From positions 1 through 16,212 of the forward strand of contig CAJUMT010000063.1 in NCBI GenBank assembly GCA_910587495.1: DNA of 16,212 nucleotides. Reading direction: 5' to 3'. The stretch is from an uncultured Lachnospiraceae bacterium. Lineage in GTDB: Bacteria > Bacillota_A > Clostridia > Lachnospirales > Lachnospiraceae. The position numbers and the translations under genes were made by a program. Positions 1 to 5,628 of this stretch are shown in pieces; positions within the stretch are counted from its first letter, which is position 1; every line of letters begins with the position of its first letter. The notes beneath the pieces are model-generated. The model saw only the letters and a list, made by a program, of their open reading frames with translations. It did not search any database and was not told the origin of the DNA.

Positions 1-2548
1 ATTTCAGGTTGATGTACTCGTCCAGCGTCATATCCGGCCAGAAATTCACCAGCTGAATCACATTGTTTTTGCTGCCAATACGATCGATACGCCCGAACCG
101 CTGGATAATACGCACCGGGTTCCAGTGGATGTCGTAGTTGACCAGATAGTCGCAGTCCTGCAAGTTCTGGCCTTCAGAGATACAGTCGGTGGCAATCAGA
201 ATGTCGATCTCCTTTGTACTGCCTGGCATCAGCACATCCCGACCTTTGGAAATGGGAGAGAAGCAGGTCAGTACATTGTTCAAGGTGGCTTTCAGTCCTT
301 TGATCGTCGTGCGCCCGTCAATACTTCCGGTGATAACCGCCGTATCCAGGCCATACTTTTCTTTGGCATAACCTGCCATTTGGTCATACAAATACTCCGC
401 CGTATCAGAAAATGCCGAGAAGATCAGCACCTTCTTGTTGCCCTCATTGATGGGATTACGCACTTTTTCGTCCAAAAGATGCAGGAGGTTTCGGAGTTTT
501 AGATCATGTTCCGGCGTGATATCAGCCACCATCAAGGTCAGCAGTTCCAGGTTCTCTGCGTCCTCCTGTAGTTCTCTGCGCCAGGTTTGGTAGTCCATAT
601 CGGCCAGATCAATCTGCACCTTTTTGCCCACGGTGAAGTAATCGGTGCTGCCGTCCTCTATGTCAAAGTCATTTTCGGACGCTTCGACCATATCTATATC
701 AACCTGACCATATTTTTCAAAGTCATTAATGGCTTTGATCGTTCCGTTAATCAGGTCAAGGATTCGGGTGAGAGTCAGGTTAAAGGAGTACACGGAGCTT
801 TCCAGCCGTTTTAAGAGATTAATGCTCATCAGTCGTCGGATTCCCTGTTCGCGCCCTTGTTGGGTAAGCATATTCCCTTTGTTATGGGTAAGGTCAATGT
901 ATTTGGTGATTTTGCTTGGAAAGATGTAGTTTGAGGGTGTATAGATACACAAACTCAGTTGGGTCAGCAGCTCAAATATCTGGTTGTAGTTGATGGCGCT
1001 GGACAGATCTGTCATACTGGGGCGCAAGGAGATCGGTTTCAGCCGCTCCGGGAATTGTCCAATTGCCGCCGTATCGTAATATTTTTCGATGTGCCGCCGG
1101 GAACGGGCAATGGTTACGCTGTCCAGCAATTCAAAGAAATCAAAGTCCAAAGTGCGGAGCAGGGCATCAGTAGTGCGTGCATCCGGGTCGAGCTTACTCC
1201 AGGCATTGAATGATTTCTGAGCCTGCCGGAAAATCTCATCAATAGGTTTCTTTGTGTCCAGCGTTTCATTGATGAGTTCCGGGTTGCCTTCATAGGCAAT
1301 GGCAAGCTGGTTTTTAAGGTCGGTGAAGCGGTTGTTGACCGGAGTTGCTGACAGCATCAGCACCTTGGTGCGGACGCCTGCGCGGATCACCTTGTCCATT
1401 AGCCTTATGTATCGGTTCTCCTGCGTATTAGCATGGGTCCCGGCGCCATTACGAAAATTGTGGGACTCGTCTATCACAACAAGGTCATAATTGCCCCAGT
1501 TCAGCCGGTTAAGGTCAAGCCCGTTGGATGTACCACCGGAGCGGGACAGGTCTGTATGAAACAGAACATCATAATTGAGTCTGTCAGCGGCAATGGGATT
1601 GTTGACATAGTTGTCCTTATAGGTATTCCAATTCTCCGCCAGCTTTTTTGGGCAGAGGACAAGTACGGATTTGTTTCTATTCTCGTAATACTTGATGACG
1701 GCAAGGGCAGTAAAGGTTTTGCCCAAACCTACGCTGTCTGCCAGGATACAGCCGTTATACTGCTCCAGCTTATTGATGATGGCAAGAACGGCATCTCGCT
1801 GAAAATCATAAAGCATGCCCCAGATTTTGCTCTGCTTAAATCCGGTGGCCTCATTGGGCAGGACATCTTCGGAAATATCGTTCAGAAATTCACTGAAAAC
1901 ATGGTATAAGGTCATAAAGTAGATAAATTCCGGCGAGTTTTCATTATAGGCTGTGCTGATATTGGAGATGATTATTTCGGTCACATCCTGCATTTTCTCG
2001 CGGTCATTCCAAAGCATTTCAAACAGCTGCATATACTGGGTGGAGAACGGCGCTTCCATACGGTTGACCATGTTGTAGCTGTTATTGCCGCGTTCACAGC
2101 CGATATCCACGGTAGTAAAGCCATTTAGGGGCATATAGGCAGTCTGCGCATCAGGAGAATCAACCGTCATGAATCCGCCCATATTTTCCCCAGTAATATT
2201 GGATTTGAAAGTGGCTTTACGCCTGATCCAGTCAGCGCATTCTCTGGCAACAGCCCGTTGGGTCATTTCATTGCGCAGCTTGATCTCAAATTCCGTTCCA
2301 TACAGGCTGTTTTCTCTGTTAAGCCTCGGAATGTAAAATTCCCTCTTTTGTTTTTCGGCTCGCTCTTCGACAAATGTCGGAGAGGTGAAGATAAAATGGA
2401 ACGCATCTACTTGCTCCAGTTGACTTTTCAGTTCTTTGTACGCGTACATGGAGAAGCAGGCAGCCGCTATGGAGACTTTGCTGCCGTTTGCTATTGTCTT
2501 TTCCAAATCGTCCCGGACGATATCTGTGATATTGTCAAATATTTTCAT
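1..2548 (-). CDS. SNF2-type DEAD/DEAH helicase with PLD-like N-terminus (3' end outside window)
   Basis: I translated this leftward frame by hand: 849 uninterrupted codons from the ATG at 2548, still open at position 1, so the C-terminus lies outside. Residues 20-60 resemble the N-terminal strand-helix part of phospholipase D-like domains. Residue 247 onward is a superfamily 2 helicase of the SNF2 group: motif I ADSVGLGKT (270-278), motif II DESH (360-363), motif III SAT (400-402), then the second RecA lobe with VLIFSAF (707-713), SEGQNLQ (791-797) and the arginine-finger motif QRFGRIDRIG (816-825). The start is supported by AGGAAGGGAC about 9 nt upstream. Such proteins act as ATP-driven translocases on nucleic acid, and many relatives sit in restriction or defence operons. 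The partners here would lie left of the window, so a defence role is inference. All core motifs look intact. The helicase call is firm; the biological role is not. Confidence 0.9.
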   Translation of the reverse strand, partial: MKIFDNITDIVRDDLEKTIANGSKVSIAAACFSMYAYKELKSQLEQVDAFHFIFTSPTFVEERAEKQKREFYIPRLNRENSLYGTEFEIKLRNEMTQRAVARECADWIRRKATFKSNITGENMGGFMTVDSPDAQTAYMPLNGFTTVDIGCERGNNSYNMVNRMEAPFSTQYMQLFEMLWNDREKMQDVTEIIISNISTAYNENSPEFIYFMTLYHVFSEFLNDISEDVLPNEATGFKQSKIWGMLYDFQRDAVLAIINKLEQYNGCILADSVGLGKTFTALAVIKYYENRNKSVLVLCPKKLAENWNTYKDNYVNNPIAADRLNYDVLFHTDLSRSGGTSNGLDLNRLNWGNYDLVVIDESHNFRNGAGTHANTQENRYIRLMDKVIRAGVRTKVLMLSATPVNNRFTDLKNQLAIAYEGNPELINETLDTKKPIDEIFRQAQKSFNAWSKLDPDARTTDALLRTLDFDFFELLDSVTIARSRRHIEKYYDTAAIGQFPERLKPISLRPSMTDLSSAINYNQIFELLTQLSLCIYTPSNYIFPSKITKYIDLTHNKGNMLTQQGREQGIRRLMSINLLKRLESSVYSFNLTLTRILDLINGTIKAINDFEKYGQVDIDMVEASENDFDIEDGSTDYFTVGKKVQIDLADMDYQTWRRELQEDAENLELLTLMVADITPEHDLKLRNLLHLLDEKVRNPINEGNKKVLIFSAFSDTAEYLYDQMAGYAKEKYGLDTAVITGSIDGRTTIKGLKATLNNVLTCFSPISKGRDVLMPGSTKEIDILIATDCISEGQNLQDCDYLVNYDIHWNPVRIIQRFGRIDRIGSKNNVIQLVNFWPDMTLDEYINLK

Positions 2549-2651
2549 CACAAGTTGTCCCTTCCTAATCGTTATACCTTGATTATTTTCAGCTGCAGTT
2601 CATGTTTTGGGTATAGTCATATATCGATTCAGCCATATTTTTAAACACATA

Positions 2652-2665
2652 CTTGCATAGGCAAG
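2652..2665. promoter_or_regulatory. Operator-like palindrome at the helicase transcription start
   Basis: CTTGC-ATAG-GCAAG is a perfect 5-bp inverted repeat with a 4-nt spacer. It begins directly downstream of the helicase -10 box, so it covers the expected start of transcription. That is where a repressor dimer would typically bind. The binding protein is unknown, and a short hairpin at the 5' end of the transcript is the alternative. Confidence 0.35.
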
Positions 2666-2694
2666 ATTATACACCACCCATCTTTGTAAAACAA
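2666..2694 (-). promoter_or_regulatory. Sigma-A type promoter of the helicase gene
   Basis: On the minus strand, TTGTTT (2694-2689) is followed after 17 bp by a perfect TATAAT (2671-2666). The expected transcript would start near 2659, leaving a leader of about 110 nt before the helicase ATG at 2548. The leader carries no obvious terminator or riboswitch that I can recognise. Confidence 0.65.
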
Positions 2695-2723
2695 TTCTTC
2701 TCTCCCCAAAAGTTAAAAAATTA

Positions 2724-2783
2724 CTGCTTGTAATTCTTTCTTCGTTTCAGTAAAATGTTATGTATAGAAGGAATTACAGGCAG
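2724..2783. repeat. 18-bp inverted repeat around the promoter of the HExxH gene
   Basis: The left arm (2724-2741) and right arm (2766-2783) pair over 18 consecutive positions if two G-U pairs are allowed, leaving a 24-nt loop. The outer arms read CTGCTTGTAATTC and GAATTACAGGCAG. An A-run precedes the left arm and TTTTT follows the right arm, so on either strand it resembles a long terminator-like hairpin. It lies between two divergent genes where no terminator is needed, and it overlaps the promoter at 2728-2756. It may be a regulatory stem-loop, a repressor site or the remnant of a small mobile element. Confidence 0.55.
2728..2756 (+). promoter_or_regulatory. Probable promoter of the HExxH gene
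   Basis: TTGTAA (2728-2733), a 17-bp spacer and TAAAAT (2751-2756) fit a sigma-A promoter at 4/6 and 5/6 positions. The -35 box lies inside the left arm of the inverted repeat and the -10 box inside its loop. The transcript would start near 2763 and carry the right arm of the repeat in a leader of about 59 nt. Confidence 0.5.
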
Positions 2784-2821
2784 TTTTTGTTATATTGAAA
2801 AAAGATTATGAGGTGAATTAT

Positions 2822-3517
2822 ATGGTAGGCAGAATTTCAGGAACAGGTTCTTATTTTATTATGCATCCTTATAACTATATGCAGGGCAGATCCCAGGTTC
2901 GTGGAATACAGGCGCAGGGGATGCAAAGCACCGGTGCGCAGGCTGTTTCAGGTGTGTCTTCGGCGGACAATGTGTCGGCGGCACGGGGCAGTTCTATTCC
3001 CAGAGGATATCTCTCATCGCCTGAGGATGCGGCGGCTCCTCAGAAACTTTTTATCCGCCAAGGCGCCGATCCGGCAGAGTACGCTGTGCGGATGCGTATG
3101 CAGCATATGGAAGAACCGGCTGCTGCTGGGCTTCCGGGTCAGGCAGAAGAGCTTCGCGGTATCCAGGACGTACAAAAGACCGCAGAAGATGAAGAATGTC
3201 AGACCTGTGAACAGCGTAAATATCAGGACGGCTCTGACGATATGGGTGTCTCCTTTAAAACACCGACGAAGATAGCTCCTGAAGCCGCCGGGGCTGCCGT
3301 CCGGGGACACGAGCAGGAGCATGTCACAAGGGAACGGGCGAAGGCTGAGCGCGAAGACCGCCGGGTCGTCAGCCAGACCGTGACCCTGCATACAGATATT
3401 TGCCCGGAATGCGGAAAAGTCTATATTTCCGGCGGCACGACGCAGACCACCACCGCCGCCAAGCCCGAGCCGGTGGATATCTCCGCCCAGGCGCAGCCGA
3501 AGCAGCAGGCCGTCTGA
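2822..3517 (+). CDS. Putative HExxH metalloprotease-like protein (SprA-related type)
   Basis: The 231-residue protein starts at the ATG with GAGGTGA 5 nt upstream; an in-frame ATG at 2795 has no such site. The first 115 residues are low-complexity, rich in Gly, Gln, Ala and Ser, and look disordered. A CQTC pair at 126-129 leads into a conserved-looking block: RKYQDGSDD (132-140), the zinc-binding type motif HEQEH (163-167), VVSQTV (182-187) and a second CxxC, CPEC (194-197). The Ala/Gln/Pro-rich tail follows. The block resembles proteins annotated as SprA-related or putative metalloprotease CJM1_0395 family, assigned from memory. There is no signal peptide or membrane segment. The HExxH suggests a metal-dependent hydrolase, but activity has not been shown for this group as far as I know. 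The gene stands alone, divergent from the helicase. Its function is unknown. Confidence 0.75.
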   Translation: MVGRISGTGSYFIMHPYNYMQGRSQVRGIQAQGMQSTGAQAVSGVSSADNVSAARGSSIPRGYLSSPEDAAAPQKLFIRQGADPAEYAVRMRMQHMEEPAAAGLPGQAEELRGIQDVQKTAEDEECQTCEQRKYQDGSDDMGVSFKTPTKIAPEAAGAAVRGHEQEHVTRERAKAEREDRRVVSQTVTLHTDICPECGKVYISGGTTQTTTAAKPEPVDISAQAQPKQQAV

Positions 3518-3553
3518 GTCGGCGCAGCATAAGCTTAGATTGAAAATCAGAGA

Positions 3554-3587
3554 GGCATAGAGTATTGAAAAAACGGTAGGGTTTTAA
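3554..3587 (+). pseudogene. Vestige resembling the 5' end of an AAA-ATPase gene
   Basis: Positions 3554-3580 match 4321-4347, the start region of the AAA-ATPase gene, at 22 of 27 bases: GGCATAGAGTAT, five scattered changes, then AACGGTAGG. Read in the equivalent frame it gives E-K-T-V-G-F and then a TAA stop at 3585-3587. Its start codon position is ATT instead of ATG. The family commonly begins K-T-V-G-I. I read it as the leftover of a second, older copy, cut off after about seven codons. Chance similarity of two ribosome-binding regions is the alternative. Confidence 0.45.
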
Positions 3588-3622
3588 TCAGCGTTTGGCA
3601 GAAGGGATGAAGGGATTATCTT

Positions 3623-3697
3623 ATGGAAAGCAGCTTAAAAGAATTGAAAGCATACCTAAAAAACCACAAAGGTGGAATTTTCGGCGGAAAGGAGTGA
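3623..3697 (+). CDS. Possible 24-residue leader ORF before the antitoxin
   Basis: ATG to TGA encodes MESSLKELKAYLKNHKGG plus six residues, with AGGGA 7 nt upstream of the start. Its last codons overlap the antitoxin ribosome-binding site, so translation could be coupled to the antitoxin. I recognise no family, and chance is quite possible at this length. Confidence 0.25.
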   Translation: MESSLKELKAYLKNHKGGIFGGKE

Positions 3698-3702
3698 ATA
3701 TT

Positions 3703-3966
3703 ATGCCGCTTATTATGCCTATTAAAGATTTATGTAATGCAATCGAGATTTCTAATATCGCGCACAAGGAGCAGGAGCCTATTTTTATTACCAAAAACGG
3801 ATATAGCGACCTGGTTGTAATGAGCAGTGAACTATATGATAAATTCGCAAAGATTAACCGTATCGACCAGGCGATCTGTGAATCCGAACAGGAAATAGCA
3901 GATGGAGCAGAAGCAGTTGATGCAGAGACAGTTTTTGCAGAATTGGAGAAAAAGCACTTTGGATAG
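3703..3966 (+). CDS. Type II antitoxin, Phd/YefM family
   Basis: This 87-residue protein should bind and neutralise the toxin encoded directly downstream and repress their shared operon, as Phd/YefM antitoxins do. The N-terminal half has the Phd/YefM pattern: MPIKDL (5-10), ISN (16-18) and EPIFITKNGYSDLVVMSSE (25-43), meaning a strand-turn-strand DNA-binding fold around 'FITKNG'. The C-terminal half, Glu-rich, would wrap the toxin. The chosen ATG has AAAGGAG 8 nt upstream; extending upstream to 3595 would add 36 residues unlike the family. The stop overlaps the toxin start by 8 nt. No separate promoter is clear upstream. Confidence 0.85.
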   Translation: MPLIMPIKDLCNAIEISNIAHKEQEPIFITKNGYSDLVVMSSELYDKFAKINRIDQAICESEQEIADGAEAVDAETVFAELEKKHFG

Positions 3967-4261
3967 ATACAAAGTCAAAATCAACCCTGGCGCAATACGC
4001 GAACTAGAAAATATTTATGAATATATTGCAAACGAGAAACTGGCTCCTGAAAATGCGAAAGGGCAGGTTGACAGAATCAAGAAAGCTGTTTTAAATTTAG
4101 ACACATTTCCGCAGTCTCATCAAAAGCGCAATGAAGGCAGATATGCCGAAAAAGGCTACAGGCAGCTACTGGTTGATAACTATATTGTTATTTTTCGCAT
4201 TAATGAAATACACAAAATTGTTTATGTGGTAACGGTACAGTATCAAGGAAGGAATTTATAA
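3959..4261 (+). CDS. Type II toxin, RelE/ParE family
   Basis: The protein is 100 residues if it starts at TTG 3959, which gives the family-typical beginning L/M-D-R-Y-K-V-K-I; GGAG lies 10 nt upstream inside the antitoxin gene. ATG codons at 3902 and 3920 would add N-terminal residues that do not look like the family. The ParE/RelE pattern is present: two helices around residues 12-48 with YEYIA (20-24) and APENA (29-33), then the strands GYRQLLVDNYIVIFRI (66-81) and VVTVQYQGRN (90-99). RelE members cut mRNA on the ribosome and ParE members inhibit gyrase. The overall pattern, including the C-terminal Y-x-GRN, is closer to ParE, but the target cannot be settled from sequence. The 8-nt overlap with the antitoxin gene indicates coupled translation. 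Confidence 0.85.
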   Translation: MDRYKVKINPGAIRELENIYEYIANEKLAPENAKGQVDRIKKAVLNLDTFPQSHQKRNEGRYAEKGYRQLLVDNYIVIFRINEIHKIVYVVTVQYQGRNL

Positions 4262-4271
4262 AAGTGTCAGC

Positions 4272-4297
4272 ATGCTGACTGTATCAGGCATTTTTTT
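4272..4297 (+). terminator. Probable terminator of the toxin-antitoxin pair
   Basis: ATGCTGA and TCAgGCAT form a 7-bp stem with one bulged G around the loop CTGTA. The stem runs directly into seven T residues. It lies 10 nt past the toxin stop. An alternative hairpin, GTCAG-CATG-CTGAC at 4266-4279, overlaps it. Confidence 0.6.
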
Positions 4298-4330
4298 GGC
4301 GGATAATAAATGAAATGAAAGGCATAGAGT

Positions 4331-5615
4331 ATGGCGCGAACGGTAGGAATAGGGATTCAGAATTTTGAGACAGTAAGAGAGAGACAGTTCTTTTATGTGG
4401 ATAAAACCATGTTCATCAAGGAATGGTGGGAAAGCCAGGATGACGTGACGCTGATTGCCCGTCCAAGGCGTTTTGGGAAAACTCTGAATATAAGCATGAT
4501 AGAGCAGTTTTTCTCCATAAAGTATGCCGGAAGAGACGACCTGTTCCAGGGGCTTTCTATCTGGAAGAGTGAAAAGTACAGAAAATTGCAGGGAACGTAT
4601 CCGGTTATCAGCCTTTCCTTTGCCAATATAAAGGCAACAGACCATGGCACTCCACCAGCTTTCGCTCTGCTTATCGAAATATTACGGAAAAAAAGTGCTG
4701 ATTCTGCTGGACGAGTATGATACGCCGATGCAGGAGGCCTATGTAAACGGCTATTGGGGAGAAATGGTTTCATTTATCAGAAGTTTGTTTAATTCGACTT
4801 TTAAGACTAATCCATATTTAGAGCGGGCCATTATGACAGGCATTACGCGGGTGAGCCGGGAGTCTATTTTTTCTGACTTAAATAATCTTAAAGTAGTAAT
4901 AACTACCTCCAATGAATATGCGGACAGTTTTGGGTTTACAGAAGAGGAAGTATTTGCAGTACTGGATGCATATGGAATGTCAGATAAAAAGCAGGAGGTG
5001 AAGCGCTGGTACGACGGCTTTACTTTCGGGAAGCGGACAGATATTTATAATCCATGGTCTATTTTGAATTATCTGGATACAGGGAAGATTGGAATATACT
5101 AGGCCAATACCAGCTCCAACAGCCTGGCGGGCAAGTTGATCCGGGAAGGTGATACAGAGGTAAAACAGCAGATGGAATCCTTACTGCAGGGCGGGACGCT
5201 GCGGGCAGAGATAGACGAGCAGATTGTATACGGTGAGCTGGATACAAGGGAAAACGCTGTATGGAGCCTTCTGCTTGCAGGCGGCTATCTGAAAGCCATA
5301 GAGGTGGAATATATGGAAGAGGCAGGCCGCTGGGAGTATACGCTGAAACTGACGAACCAGGAAATACAGATCATGTTCGCGGATATGATCCGCGGGTGGT
5401 TCGCCGTCCAGGGCAGCGGCTATAACGACTTTATCAAAGCGCTCCTGGCAGACGACCTGAAAGCCATGAATTATTATATGAACAAAATGGCGCTTAAGCA
5501 GATCGAAGACCGTAAATACGAGACGGCGCTTGTATCGAAGGGGATACCGAAAGAGAAAATACGCAAGTACGGATTCGCGTTCTGCGGGAAGAAAGTTTTG
5601 ATTGGGAAAGGATAG
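4331..5615 (+). pseudogene. Broken AAA-ATPase / PD-(D/E)XK family gene
   Basis: Three open stretches together spell one decayed protein of the AAA-ATPase-like plus PDDEXK C-terminal family (about 520-560 residues as I recall). Part one (4331 to about 4645) starts MARTVGIGIQNF and holds the Walker A-like RPRRFGKT (44-51). The reading frame then shifts near 4640-4650. The stretch usually lying between 'LSFANIK' and 'YGKKVLILLDEYDTPM' (Walker B) is missing, roughly 45 residues. Part two runs to a TAG at 5100-5102, where the family has Trp in I-Y-W-A-N-T-S-S-N; a TGG-to-TAG change explains it, because the same frame continues without a break to 5615. Near 5490-5505 the text jumps from 'MNYYMNKMAL' to 'KQIEDRKYETALVSKGIP', losing roughly 95 residues with the nuclease core. 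A functional product is very unlikely. Confidence 0.85.
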
Positions 5616-5628
5616 GGAGACAGTCACA

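Noticed and set aside
1433..1909. Rightward ORF of 158 codons in the helicase region
   Set aside because: It lies opposite helicase motifs I to II, which are conserved; its own translation resembles no family.
2724..2783. Invertible promoter (phase-variable inverton)
   Set aside because: Inverted arms do flank promoter elements, but the loop is only 24 nt, too short for typical site-specific inversion. The -35 box lies inside one arm and no recombinase gene is nearby.
4331..5615. Three separate intact small genes (4331-4720, 4644-5102, 5136-5615)
   Set aside because: The pieces are consecutive parts of one family protein, the second and third share a frame across a single TAG, and the later starts have no ribosome-binding sites.
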